From positions 1-64,000 of the forward strand of contig NZ_PYMH01000009.1 of NCBI RefSeq assembly GCF_003025555.1: 64,000 nt of DNA. Direction: 5' to 3'. A program made the position numbers and the translations under genes. Within the stretch, counting starts at the first letter, position 1, and each line of letters starts with the position of its first letter. The DNA is from Photobacterium lutimaris (GTDB taxonomy: Bacteria; Pseudomonadota; Gammaproteobacteria; Enterobacterales; Vibrionaceae). A model generated the notes under the pieces. That model saw nothing but the letters and a program-made list of their open reading frames with translations. It was not told the DNA's origin and ran no database searches. Shown here one piece after another: positions 35,401-43,321 of this stretch.

Positions 35401-36020
35401 GTTATGGCGGTCTGGATCATGTCCTTGCAGGAGGTGACAACGTCAATGTGCTGGTGATGGATACCCAAGGCTACTCCAACACCGGTGGCCAGCAATCCAA
35501 AGCCACGCCAACCGGCGCGGTTGCCAAGTTTGCGACCCAAGGCAAAACCAGCCAAGGCAAAGATTTGGCGCTGAACATGATGATGCACGGCAACGTCTAT
35601 ATCGCCAAAATCGCTCTGGGTGCCAATATGAACCAAACCATCAAAGCCCTCCAGGAAGCTGAAGCTTATCCTGGGCCATCTTTGGTGATCGCCTATTCAC
35701 CTTGCATTACCCATGGTTTTGACATGGCTGAAGGTGTTGAGCACCAGCAACTATTGGTCGATTCCGGTCTGTGGCCATTGTTCCGCTTTGATCCGCGTCG
35801 GATTGCCAAAGGACGTGCAGCACTGCAAATGGATTCTAAACCAGCGAAAAAAGATGTCGAGGAGCTGATCGGCCGTGAAGCGCGCTTCACCCAGATCAAA
35901 CGTAAAGATCCAGCGCGCTACGAGCGAAACCTCACAAGTCTGCGCCAACAGGTACGCCACAAGCAACAACTGCTTGAACAGCTCGCTCAGTGGAAACCAA
36001 CGCAAGACGCGAATCAATAA
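32448..36020 (+). CDS. nifJ: Pyruvate:flavodoxin (ferredoxin) oxidoreductase
   Basis: An 1190-residue single-chain enzyme that converts pyruvate and CoA to acetyl-CoA and CO2 and reduces flavodoxin or ferredoxin. ATG 32448 was chosen over 32436 because GGAG is then 6 bases upstream. Domain order: pyruvate-binding N-terminus (GIYPITPSSPMSE), gamma-type domain, two [4Fe-4S] motifs (CTQCNICTLVCP, CTGCNLCTTACP), then the thiamine diphosphate domain with YSGACSGCGETSYVK, GDGWAYDIGYGGLDH and a third cluster cysteine set. Flavodoxin is encoded 98 bases downstream, a natural electron acceptor. Confidence 0.96.
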   Translation: MSTHQKSQSQFVTMDGNEAAASIAYRCNEVIGIYPITPSSPMSEACETWESQQKENIWGQVPRVIEMQSEGGAAGAVHGALMTGAMSTTFTSSQGLLLKIPNMYKIAGELTPFVMHVAARTLATHALSIFGDHSDVMAVRQTGFAMLAAGSVQQAHDLALISQAATLESRVPFVHFFDGFRTSHEINKIKLIDDATLHTMIDREQVNAFRERGLTPDAPSIRGTAQNPDTFFQAREASNLFYQACPDIVASKMAQFATLTGRKYRPFDYYGHPQADNVIVVMGSASSTVKQAVNHQLALGQKVGVITVHLYRPFSLAHLIEVLPASVKNIAVLDRTKEPGAVGEPLYLDVMATLQQAVANQQYPHMPAVVGGRYGLSSKEFTPSHAAGIFNAMLAQQLKHSFTVGIVDDITHLSLPQPVSIDVEPASRLRALFYGLGADGTVSANKNTIKILGENTPLHTQGYFVYDSKKSGGITTSHLRIDPLPVEAPYLIEQADFIACHQFQFVDKLEMFEKAAPKATLLLNSPHDADTIWQHLPREVQQVIIGRQLKLYVIDAVKLARELGLKNRINTIMQAGFFALSNLMPLQEALGQLKTAIEKSYSKRGPAIVEANHAAVDAAVEHLQAVAIPDEVTSFFRRPPVVSENAPELVKRVSAMMMADKGDQLPVSAFPVDGCWPTATTQWEKRNIAQEVPVWEEDLCTQCNICTLVCPHAAIRAKTVAPGELTTAPDGFKHTDYKQRDFKGQAYTLQVSPMDCTGCNLCTTACPASDKDNPARKAINMVPKQQVIEQQSSHYDYFLQLPEVERIDIKRIDARTSQLLQPLFEYSGACSGCGETSYVKLLTQLFGDRLLIANATGCSSIYGGNLPTTPYAVNSDGRGPAWANSLFEDNAEFGLGMRLALDSKRHHALSLLDTARDIIPADLVEQIREDAFDSSETAVVRQRVNLTRLRAALPYSLRQLDTCADDLVAKSNWIVGGDGWAYDIGYGGLDHVLAGGDNVNVLVMDTQGYSNTGGQQSKATPTGAVAKFATQGKTSQGKDLALNMMMHGNVYIAKIALGANMNQTIKALQEAEAYPGPSLVIAYSPCITHGFDMAEGVEHQQLLVDSGLWPLFRFDPRRIAKGRAALQMDSKPAKKDVEELIGREARFTQIKRKDPARYERNLTSLRQQVRHKQQLLEQLAQWKPTQDANQ

Positions 36021-36118
36021 TCAAGCATTTTCATTACACACCAAAGATCACAAAGCGGCTGGCTAGAAGATTTCACAGACTAAAGCCAGCCTGCACTAAA
36101 CGTTAGGAGACATTGATA

Positions 36119-36607
36119 ATGGCTAACATCGGTATTTTTTTCGGTAGCGATACCGGCAACACAGAAAAAGTCGCAGAGAAAATCGCAGCGAAACTGGCAT
36201 TGGATCCTCAGGATATCGCAGGTAACAGCAGTGACATTTTTGATGACTATGATCTGCTTATCCTAGGAACGCCAACGGCTAACTATGGTGAGATGCAACC
36301 TGACTGGGATTACTTTGTACCTGAAATGGAAGATGCCGATCTTAACGGTAAAAAAGTCGCACTATTTGGCCTTGGTGATCAGGTGGATTACCCTGATAGT
36401 TTCCTTGATGCCATGGGTGAATTGGCAGAAATGGTTGAAGAAGCCGGTGGTGAACTGATCGGCGAATGGCCAACTGACGGCTATGAATTTAACGACTCCC
36501 GAGCAGTTAAAGACGGGAAGTTTGTCGGTCTGGCACTGGATGAAGATCGACAGCCAGAGCTTACCGATGATCGCATCGCAACCTGGCTTACAACTTTAGG
36601 CCTGTAA
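36119..36607 (+). CDS. Flavodoxin
   Basis: A 162-residue flavodoxin with ATG 36119 preceded by AGGAGA. The FMN phosphate loop is FFGSDTGNTEKVA (residues about 7-19). FMN-stacking segments are GTPTANYGEMQPDWDYF and GLGDQVDYPDSFLDAMG. It carries one electron at low potential. Its place directly after nifJ indicates that it is the partner of pyruvate oxidation. It could also pass electrons to Hcp or to radical enzymes; this is inference. The fldA-like paralogue used in housekeeping may lie elsewhere. Confidence 0.93.
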   Translation: MANIGIFFGSDTGNTEKVAEKIAAKLALDPQDIAGNSSDIFDDYDLLILGTPTANYGEMQPDWDYFVPEMEDADLNGKKVALFGLGDQVDYPDSFLDAMGELAEMVEEAGGELIGEWPTDGYEFNDSRAVKDGKFVGLALDEDRQPELTDDRIATWLTTLGL

Positions 36608-36634
36608 AACAACAGCGAAGTAAGCAAGAATAGT

Positions 36635-36661
36635 AAGGGCTACATAATGCAGCCCTTTTTT
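36635..36661 (+). terminator. Terminator after the flavodoxin gene
   Basis: AGGGCT and AGCCCT pair around ACATAATGC, followed by TTTTTT. Confidence 0.8.
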
Positions 36662-36718
36662 GATCGGATCTTTCAGCGCCTTAGCCAATAATGAGCAAAA
36701 GAAATGGTGTAAAGCAAG

Positions 36719-37081
36719 CTACTGCTGTAAAGAAGAGGAAGAAGCATCAACCTGCTCGCCACGGCGCAAACAGTCAAACTTGAATTTTAGTGTTTGAAGT
36801 GGACGCCGCCATACCAGTTTAGGCATGGCCCAACGCAACACATGATTGAAGTGCAAGCGCTTTGCTGGTTGATAGCAATGGCTTTTACATTGGACGCAGC
36901 TAGGCTTTTCATTACCAAGGCGACATTTTTGTACGCGGTGTTCGACATATTCAATTAACCCTTCGCATTCAGGGCACATGATGGCACCACGGTGCAGCGT
37001 TTTACAGTAAAGGCGAATCATCGCCTTTGCGGTATCCAACTCACGCTGCTGTCGAGCTGGACCAGAAGTTTGAACGATCAT
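36719..37081 (-). CDS. ygbA: YgbA family protein (nitrous-oxide-stimulated-promoter family)
   Basis: A protein of about 120 residues. Conserved blocks are AMIRLYCKTLHRG, MCPECEGLIEYV, a Cys-rich CRLGNEKPSCVQC and CKSHCYQPAKR, and VLRWAMPKLVWRRPL. These fit the E. coli YgbA family, whose gene is induced by nitric oxide through NsrR. The many cysteines suggest metal or NO-related chemistry; function is not established. The start is uncertain: ATG 37081 or GTG 37099, neither with a clear ribosome binding site. An FNR-like box identical to that of hcp lies just upstream. Confidence 0.85.
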   Translation of the reverse strand: MIVQTSGPARQQRELDTAKAMIRLYCKTLHRGAIMCPECEGLIEYVEHRVQKCRLGNEKPSCVQCKSHCYQPAKRLHFNHVLRWAMPKLVWRRPLQTLKFKFDCLRRGEQVDASSSSLQQ

Positions 37082-37117
37082 AGTGGCGCTATTATCCACT
37101 GCCGTGACTGCATTTAT

Positions 37118-37131
37118 ATGATCTCGATCAA
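37118..37131 (-). promoter_or_regulatory. ygbA: FNR-like box upstream of ygbA, identical core to hcp
   Basis: On the minus strand TTGATCGAGATCAT matches TTGAT-N4-ATCAA at 9 of 10 positions. Read on the plus strand the 15-base core is the same as upstream of hcp. GATAAT at 37091-37096 is a possible -10 that would place the box near -41, but then the transcript would start very close to the ATG. Confidence 0.55.
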
Positions 37132-37215
37132 TTCAGGCTAGTGTACCAGACAATCGCCAGCTTAAAGTGAAGTTACCCTGCATAATAATCTGCAAGTATA
37201 GATGTAACGCTATAT

Positions 37216-38403
37216 TTAAGCACTGGTTGTAGCCTCTGCAAGGTATGCCTCTGCATTGGCAATGGTCTGGTTCAGTACCCATTCAATTTCCCGGCACTCT
37301 TCGATAGATACAGACTCGTTCAGTTTAAGTTTCTTTTCTGCCATTCCGCAGCACTTACGCAGCACTGCCGCATTCAGGTTTGCCGCCACCCCCTTCAAGG
37401 CATGAACAATATTCAGTGCATACTCTTGCTGACCAGGCTCTGACGCTGCCGCCACCAACTCCTGCCCTGTACCGAGATTATCCTCGATGAAAATTTCCAG
37501 TAACATACACACCGCCTCTTCATCACCATCCATTGCTTCGCGCAGTGCATGGATGTCCAGCCAACAGTCTGGCTCTGCACGATTATCACGGTTCTCCACC
37601 TGAATCGACGTTGTTGGAGTAGAGAGGGCATACGATGCAATAACGGTATCAACCTGTGCCGAGGCGATATTAGACTTATCTCGACCGGATACCTCATGAG
37701 TGGATGTCTCTTGACTATTTTCCCGTCGTGATTTGATCTCGGCGTATTCATCAAGAAAAGCCTGGATTTCCAATGCCGCAGGCGTAAAGACCATCTTCAG
37801 CAATTCACACACGTTTTCCAGCTTTTCACTGTCAGCCTGCATTTTGACGTCATGCTCGACCTGTTCGGCCAATGCGTGGATCTGCTCGATCCCCAAACTG
37901 GCGGAGACCCCTTTCAGGCTATGGGATAACATCTGCACTTGTTCCATGTCGCCGGCTTGCAGTGCTTGTACGATTTTATGCCCATCATCAAGATGCTCAT
38001 CGATAAATACTTCCAATAATATGGCCACCATATCATGATCACCATCCATGGTATCAAGCAGGTAATCACGGTCGAAAACCGCCAAGGACTCAACATCGGT
38101 GGAAAGGCTCAGTATCTCATAAGGGCTGCGGCAGAAGGGTTCGAGCACACAGTCTAATTCGGGTTTCGGAGCAAAACGATCTTCTCTATTAGGCTTAAGA
38201 AAAAAACTATAACCAATACCTAACGCGGCAACCAACGCCATAATAGAAAGTGCAACCAATGCGTTACCCAACACACCAGTCTGAGAGATCCCCATATACA
38301 AGATCGGTAGTGCCACGACAATCAACACGGTACCTATCAAGCTCTTGATTGAACTACAGGACTGACTGGGGGGAATCGATATTTTGCCTAATATTTGCTT
38401 CAT
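37216..38403 (-). CDS. Membrane-anchored protein with two HPt domains
   Basis: A 395-residue protein with ATG 38403 preceded by AGGAG. Two membrane helices (about 22-40 and 44-68) are followed by two histidine phosphotransfer domains: the first around His161 in LSHSLKGVSASLG, the second around His334 in IVHALKGVAANLN. Each is introduced by a similar D-x-M-D-G-D-x-x-x-V/M stretch, suggesting internal duplication. There is no kinase, receiver or output domain. It probably relays or stores phosphate at the membrane for a hybrid kinase encoded elsewhere. I know of no named homologue. Confidence 0.8.
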   Translation of the reverse strand: MKQILGKISIPPSQSCSSIKSLIGTVLIVVALPILYMGISQTGVLGNALVALSIMALVAALGIGYSFFLKPNREDRFAPKPELDCVLEPFCRSPYEILSLSTDVESLAVFDRDYLLDTMDGDHDMVAILLEVFIDEHLDDGHKIVQALQAGDMEQVQMLSHSLKGVSASLGIEQIHALAEQVEHDVKMQADSEKLENVCELLKMVFTPAALEIQAFLDEYAEIKSRRENSQETSTHEVSGRDKSNIASAQVDTVIASYALSTPTTSIQVENRDNRAEPDCWLDIHALREAMDGDEEAVCMLLEIFIEDNLGTGQELVAAASEPGQQEYALNIVHALKGVAANLNAAVLRKCCGMAEKKLKLNESVSIEECREIEWVLNQTIANAEAYLAEATTSA

Positions 38404-38608
38404 GGTCACTCCTGTCCATTACACCCCTGATAATACGCCACACCCTAACCTAAGTATAAAAAACAACCATAAAAGTATGGAAAACTATACAAACTGTAGG
38501 CACAAAAATCAGAGAGGTACAAAAAAATCTGGCAGTGAGTACAAGATAAGTAAGAAAAGCGGCAAAAAAGTACGAACAGCAAGGAAAGCTGCTCGTACTA
38601 TCACAGTA

Positions 38609-39622
38609 TTAGCTGTCGCTATTTAGCCGGCGCAGCAATTGATCTTTCAGGTTCGGCGGGGTGCCTTTCAAAGTCAGTGTATCGGTATCGGCATCATAAA
38701 AGATACGCTCGCCAAGCAGCATGCCATCAAAGTTGATGGTGACGCCACCACCAGAACCGACGAATTTGGTCAGTTTACGCATGGCCGTCCTATCTGCCGG
38801 GAAGCTTTCCTCCAGTTCATAACCTTGCTGTGAGGTGAACTGGTAGAAATCCGTGCCGTCATCCGACTCAGGCAATTCAGCAGCCAGTTCCTTGACTGTC
38901 ACTTCATCGCCTGACTGCAACTGACCATTGCAGTAGTCATAGACCTGTTTGCGATACTCCTGCTTTTCTTCTTTATCCATACGCGAATCGGCACAGAAGT
39001 CTTCCACCGCCTGCATCAATACCTGGTTTTGCTCTTTAACATCCAAGCCAACCTCGGCCTGCAGGAAGTCGAGGAAAAAGTCCGCAATTTTACGGCCAAC
39101 ACGCCCTTTAATGTAAGTCAGGTAGCGGTTCGAGTCCGCGTCGGTTTCCCACGATGACAAATCAATACGGGCAACGATATCCATTTTCGACACGTCAAGA
39201 TAATCGGTCGCACTGATATCCAGTTGATCAGTGACCTTCATACTATGACAAGTTGGTAGTAGGCCGATAAAGAGGTAGTCCGTAGCTAAAGATTGGTACT
39301 CTGCAATCACCAAGGTCCCAGATTCTGCGAACGGATATTTCACCAATTCAGCCTGAAGTCGCTGGGCTGATTGGTTAGAAAATGTAAGAAAGTCCAACTC
39401 ACCACGTCGCGACTGTTTCAGCCAATGGCCGAATTCGCTATCGTCAGAGAAGTGACCAAACCCTTTAGCTCCTTTACTGCTGTAAACTCGATGTAGCTCG
39501 GAAACCAGTTCCTCGGTAGCGGCATTGTTTTCAAGGGTTTGTTTTCTAAGATGAATTTCCAATTCATCGTTTTCATTCTTGGCGAGTTGGTGAAGAATGA
39601 CATTGGAAAGTGTGAGGCTCAT
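38609..39622 (-). CDS. yejK: Nucleoid-associated protein YejK (NdpA)
   Basis: A 337-residue protein of the 37-kDa nucleoid-associated family. Family segments include LSNVILHQLAKNENDELEIHL, ATDYLDVSKMDIVARIDL, YLTYIKGRVGRKIADFFLDF and GVTINFDGMLLGERIFYD. It binds chromosomal DNA and, in studied homologues, interacts with topoisomerase IV. Divergent from yejL and yejM exactly as in E. coli, with 84 bases between the start codons. Confidence 0.95.
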   Translation of the reverse strand: MSLTLSNVILHQLAKNENDELEIHLRKQTLENNAATEELVSELHRVYSSKGAKGFGHFSDDSEFGHWLKQSRRGELDFLTFSNQSAQRLQAELVKYPFAESGTLVIAEYQSLATDYLFIGLLPTCHSMKVTDQLDISATDYLDVSKMDIVARIDLSSWETDADSNRYLTYIKGRVGRKIADFFLDFLQAEVGLDVKEQNQVLMQAVEDFCADSRMDKEEKQEYRKQVYDYCNGQLQSGDEVTVKELAAELPESDDGTDFYQFTSQQGYELEESFPADRTAMRKLTKFVGSGGGVTINFDGMLLGERIFYDADTDTLTLKGTPPNLKDQLLRRLNSDS

Positions 39623-39706
39623 AATGGAAAAATTTCAGTTAATCTAAAGTGTAGGTTATTATAAGTCGCTTTCCTTAACATTAAACAAGATTAAACAAGA
39701 CTTCCT

Positions 39707-39925
39707 ATGCCAATTACTTCAAAATACACCAATAAAAAAGTTGAACAAATCATTGATGATATGTTCGATGTATTAGAGAAGCATGATGCTTCTGCAGAAC
39801 TCGCTCTGATGATCGTCGGTAACATTGCGACTAACATCATCAATGCCGATGTTCCTGCATCGCAAAGGAAAGCTATTGCAGAAAAATTTGCACACGCTCT
39901 ACAGTCTTCAATCAAAGAAGACTAA
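39707..39925 (+). CDS. yejL: YejL (UPF0352 family)
   Basis: A 72-residue protein, usual family length. It begins MPITSKYTNKKVEQIIDDM and contains ELALMIVGNIATNIIN. Small, helical and of unknown function; a dimer in solved homologues. It lies immediately before yejM, as in enterobacteria. Confidence 0.95.
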   Translation: MPITSKYTNKKVEQIIDDMFDVLEKHDASAELALMIVGNIATNIINADVPASQRKAIAEKFAHALQSSIKED

Positions 39926-39974
39926 TCTTGTTTGCTGTGCCACAGCTATATAGGACTGGGAAACACTGACATCT

Positions 39975-41819
39975 ATGGTCTCCAGCGGTAACAATTACAA
40001 AGACAAAGTCTCTCAGCTTATCAGCTGGGGACATTGGTTCAGTTTTTTCAATATTATCGCCGCCATGCTTTTGGGGTCGCGGTATATTGCCCATTCCGAG
40101 TGGCCTGCATCTCTGATTGGCCAATTCTACCTGCTGCTGAGCTGGGTTGGCCATTTTGGCTTTTTGGTATTCGGCTTTTACATCCTAATACTCTTCCCTG
40201 CCAGTTTCCTGATCCCGTCGCAACGCTTGATGCGGCTGTTTGCGGTATTGGTGGCCACTACCGGCCTAACTGCATTGCTGCTCGACACCCATGCCTACGA
40301 AACACTGGAACTCCACCTGAGTCCTCTGGTATGGGATCTACTGCTAAGCGGAGAGCGAACCGAGCTCAATGCCCGCTGGCAATATCTATTTATTACCGTT
40401 CCGATAGTATTCCTGCTCCAGCTCGTGCTTTCTGAGTGGCTGTGGCGCAAACTGAGAAAGCTCACCCGCAAACACGTCGGGGTACCTATCGCAACGGTCT
40501 TTGGGATCTGCTTTATCAGCAGCCATTTGATGTACATCTGGGCGGACGCCAATTTGTACCGTCCCATCACCGCACAGCGTTCGAATTTCCCGCTGTCCTA
40601 CCCAATGACAGCGAAAACGTTCATGGAAAAGCATGGTTTGCTTGACCGTGAAGAATATGCCGAACGTCTCAATGCCCAGGGTGTCGAAACCAGTGAACAG
40701 CTGCGCTATCCGCTGCAAACAATGACATTCGATGATCCTGGTGTCGGCAAAAATCTGTTGGTCGTGGTGATTGATGGGCTAAGAAGCGATATGGTCGAGG
40801 CAGAAACCATGCCTTACCTGTCGGCTTTTGCCACCCAGAATATGCAGTTTGAAAACCACTACAGCAGCAGCAATGAAAATACGGCGGGGATTTTTGGCCT
40901 GTTTTATGGCCTGCCAAGCAGCTACATCAACAGTGCCCGCTCGAGCAACATCAAGCCCCTGCTCGTCAGCACGCTTGAAAAGCGCGGATACCAGTTCGGC
41001 TTATTCGGCGGCGATAATCTCAGCCAAGACCCGATTTATACCGACGCTATTTTCAACGGCTTAGCGCTGGAAGAAATGGCGAGTACCGATCAAGATGCCG
41101 AGACCGTGGATAACTGGGCATCATGGCTTAAATCCGAAAAGACCACTGCTCCTTGGTTTAGCTATATCGAGCTAAGCTCAGTACAAAACTTTGAGGAAGG
41201 TGGTGACTACTCTCCGACATTCGAACCATCGCTGGGCTCAAAGAATGTTTCGGGGCAGAACACAAACCTGATTTTGAAGAATAGCTACCGTAATGCCGCC
41301 CATTTTATTGATGAGCAGCTGATCCGTATCTTTGACCACTTAGTTAACCAGCAGTTGATGGACGATACCATCGTCATCATAACGGCTAATCACGGCACGG
41401 AATTCAACGAAACCGGGAGCAATAGCTGGGGTGCCAACAGTAACTACAGCCAATATCAATTGAAGGTCCCATTGGTGATCCACTGGCCAGGCAGCGTTTC
41501 GTCTGTGAGCAGCAAGCTGACCAGCCACCTCGATATCGCGCCCACACTGATGGAATCACTGCTCAATACCACGACTCCGGCTACCGCTTACAGCAGTGGC
41601 AACAGCTTGTTCAGCAATTCGACCAAACGTCGCTGGATCTTGTCTGGTAACGAGAAAGATATTGTAATGATCCAACCCAAATCCACTACCGTTATCGATA
41701 AATACGGTAACTATACGGTGTATGATCAAGACTATCAGCGGTTGGACTCAGCCAAACCCAAGCTTTCCACCCTGATGCAAGCAATGCACGAGATGAAGCG
41801 CTTTTACAAAATTGACTGA
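39975..41819 (+). CDS. yejM: YejM/LapC/PbgA inner-membrane regulator of LPS synthesis
   Basis: A 614-residue protein: five membrane helices in the first 200 residues (DUF3413), then a periplasmic domain of the sulfatase/alkaline phosphatase fold (about 250-600) with LLVVVIDGLRSDMVEAETMP, NHYSSSNENTAGIFGLFYGLPS and ITANHGTEFNET. In E. coli it senses lipid A on the periplasmic face of the inner membrane and controls LapB-FtsH cleavage of LpxC. Metal-site residues look partly kept, yet the known family is treated as non-enzymatic. Cotranscribed with yejL. Confidence 0.93.
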   Translation: MVSSGNNYKDKVSQLISWGHWFSFFNIIAAMLLGSRYIAHSEWPASLIGQFYLLLSWVGHFGFLVFGFYILILFPASFLIPSQRLMRLFAVLVATTGLTALLLDTHAYETLELHLSPLVWDLLLSGERTELNARWQYLFITVPIVFLLQLVLSEWLWRKLRKLTRKHVGVPIATVFGICFISSHLMYIWADANLYRPITAQRSNFPLSYPMTAKTFMEKHGLLDREEYAERLNAQGVETSEQLRYPLQTMTFDDPGVGKNLLVVVIDGLRSDMVEAETMPYLSAFATQNMQFENHYSSSNENTAGIFGLFYGLPSSYINSARSSNIKPLLVSTLEKRGYQFGLFGGDNLSQDPIYTDAIFNGLALEEMASTDQDAETVDNWASWLKSEKTTAPWFSYIELSSVQNFEEGGDYSPTFEPSLGSKNVSGQNTNLILKNSYRNAAHFIDEQLIRIFDHLVNQQLMDDTIVIITANHGTEFNETGSNSWGANSNYSQYQLKVPLVIHWPGSVSSVSSKLTSHLDIAPTLMESLLNTTTPATAYSSGNSLFSNSTKRRWILSGNEKDIVMIQPKSTTVIDKYGNYTVYDQDYQRLDSAKPKLSTLMQAMHEMKRFYKID

Positions 41820-41835
41820 TCAACTGGCCATATGA

Positions 41836-41867
41836 ACAGGGCAGCCATTGGCTGCCCTGTTTTTTTG
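41836..41867 (+). terminator. Terminator after yejM
   Basis: AACAGGGCAGCC and GGCTGCCCTGTT pair around ATT, with a long T run. Confidence 0.9.
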
Positions 41868-41887
41868 TCGGGTTCAATCATGCTTAG

Positions 41888-42163
41888 TTAGAGGTAATCT
41901 TTATTATCGGCGTAGCATTGTTCGTATCCATCCTGCCAGCCATAAGCATATTTTTCCTCGACCTCCATCCTTTCGGGATCTTGGCGAAAACCATCTAGGT
42001 GTGTAGCCGGTTCATTCGTGCGGCTATAACACCCGTCTTGGTAGCCATCTAAGTATGGCCGGGCGAAGCCCAGCTCGGATAACGTTTCATGGCGGGTATC
42101 TGCACAGCCGGTAAGTACCGAGACAGCGAAAGCAATCCCAGCAGACTTGAGTGAGAGAATCAT
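41888..42163 (-). CDS. Small putative lipoprotein
   Basis: A 91-residue protein. ATG 42163 gives a signal sequence MILSLKSAGIAFAVSVLTGC with lipobox LTGC. The mature part carries two short related motifs, YLDGYQDGCYSR and YGWQDGYEQCYADN, each with a Cys, resembling a small repeat seen in other vibrio lipoproteins. No enzymatic motif. Upstream start codons exist, and no good ribosome binding site favours any. Confidence 0.65.
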   Translation of the reverse strand: MILSLKSAGIAFAVSVLTGCADTRHETLSELGFARPYLDGYQDGCYSRTNEPATHLDGFRQDPERMEVEEKYAYGWQDGYEQCYADNKDYL

Positions 42164-42280
42164 AAATATCCGTATATGAACATACATGCCTAAAATGTAG
42201 CGGAGCATACCACTTGAACCTGTCTTAGATCCGATACTTCCGCTATCTTATATCTCAACGCTATACATTAAGGATTAAAA

Positions 42281-42976
42281 ATGAGCAAAACCGCCTTCAT
42301 TACCGGTACAAACCGTGGCGTCGGGCTGGCACTCACCGTCGCCTATTTAGAAGCTGGCTGGCAGGTGTATGCCAGTTGCCGCGACATTGCCAGCGCAGAT
42401 GAACTGACCCGCCGCCAAAACATATTTCCTAACCTGGCCATCGTTGAGTTAGATGTCACCGACCACGAAGCAATGATGCATTTGGCACAATCGATGGAAA
42501 CCACCAGCCTAGATCTTCTTATCAATAACGCGGGTTACTACGGCCCCAAGGGATACGGCTTTGGCAATACCGATGCCGACGAATGGCGAAAGGTGTTTGA
42601 AATCAATACGATTTCACCATTAAAAATGGCAGAAGCCTTTTATCCTCAGCTCAAACAAGGGTCACCCGGAGTCATTGCCTGCCTCTCCTCTAAAGTTGGC
42701 AGCATGGCCGAAAATACCAGTGGCGGCGGTTATATCTACCGCTCTTCCAAGGCAGCACTCAATTCCGTGGTCAAGAGCCTGTCCAATGATCTGCAGCCAG
42801 AAGGCATCATTACCGTTGCCCTTCACCCTGGCTGGGTACAAACCGAAATGGGCGGGCCCAACGCTTTAATCGATACTCAAGCATCCGCCACTGGCCTGAA
42901 GAAAGTCATCGATAACCTGACGCCAGCCGACTCTGGTTTATTTATGGACTACCAAGGTAACTATTTACCTTGGTAA
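42281..42976 (+). CDS. Short-chain dehydrogenase/reductase (C-factor-like)
   Basis: A 231-residue SDR. The nucleotide motif is TGTNRGVG (residues 9-16), with NNAG after LDLLI and the catalytic YxxxK in YIYRSSKAA, with a preceding Ser in CLSSKVGS. It resembles the C-factor/CsgA branch of the family. Substrate unknown. Stands alone with no operon partner. Confidence 0.88.
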   Translation: MSKTAFITGTNRGVGLALTVAYLEAGWQVYASCRDIASADELTRRQNIFPNLAIVELDVTDHEAMMHLAQSMETTSLDLLINNAGYYGPKGYGFGNTDADEWRKVFEINTISPLKMAEAFYPQLKQGSPGVIACLSSKVGSMAENTSGGGYIYRSSKAALNSVVKSLSNDLQPEGIITVALHPGWVQTEMGGPNALIDTQASATGLKKVIDNLTPADSGLFMDYQGNYLPW

Positions 42977-43321
42977 AACGAGTCACCTTAAGAGTCCTAA
43001 TGCTGCTTGGTCACCCTGGTGGTAGCGATTTAGTCCAATACCATTTTCACAATATCCGCTTACCTTTAGCTGGCTGAGCAATTAGCCAGTTACACCTATC
43101 CGTGCAGCGCGTCGCATTTTCTGCAACCAGTCGATAAGAAACATCCAATTTGCTGTATCCATTAGCCTTTTATCGCAAAAATTTCGTAACAATAGTGTTA
43201 ATTAAGCTGATTTTGCGGCTTCACATGCCCACAAACAATGCCGCAGACACAGCCGCTTGCGCCACTAAGGACTGCAAAGTGGCTATAACACGGATCAATA
43301 TCAACTATTTGGGAAGGTCAC
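42977..43321. other. Intergenic stretch before the diguanylate cyclase gene
   Basis: 345 bases with no credible gene; an 85-codon frame starting at 43150 overlaps the next gene and lacks coding character. The end of the stretch contains GGGAAGG, which serves the TTG start at 43322. No terminator was recognised after the SDR gene. Confidence 0.5.

Noticed and set aside
38384..38626. An 80-codon basic frame between the dual-HPt gene and yejK
   Set aside because: It is rich in AAA/AAG from AT-rich intergenic sequence, overlaps the 5' part of the dual-HPt gene on the other strand, and has no good ribosome binding site.
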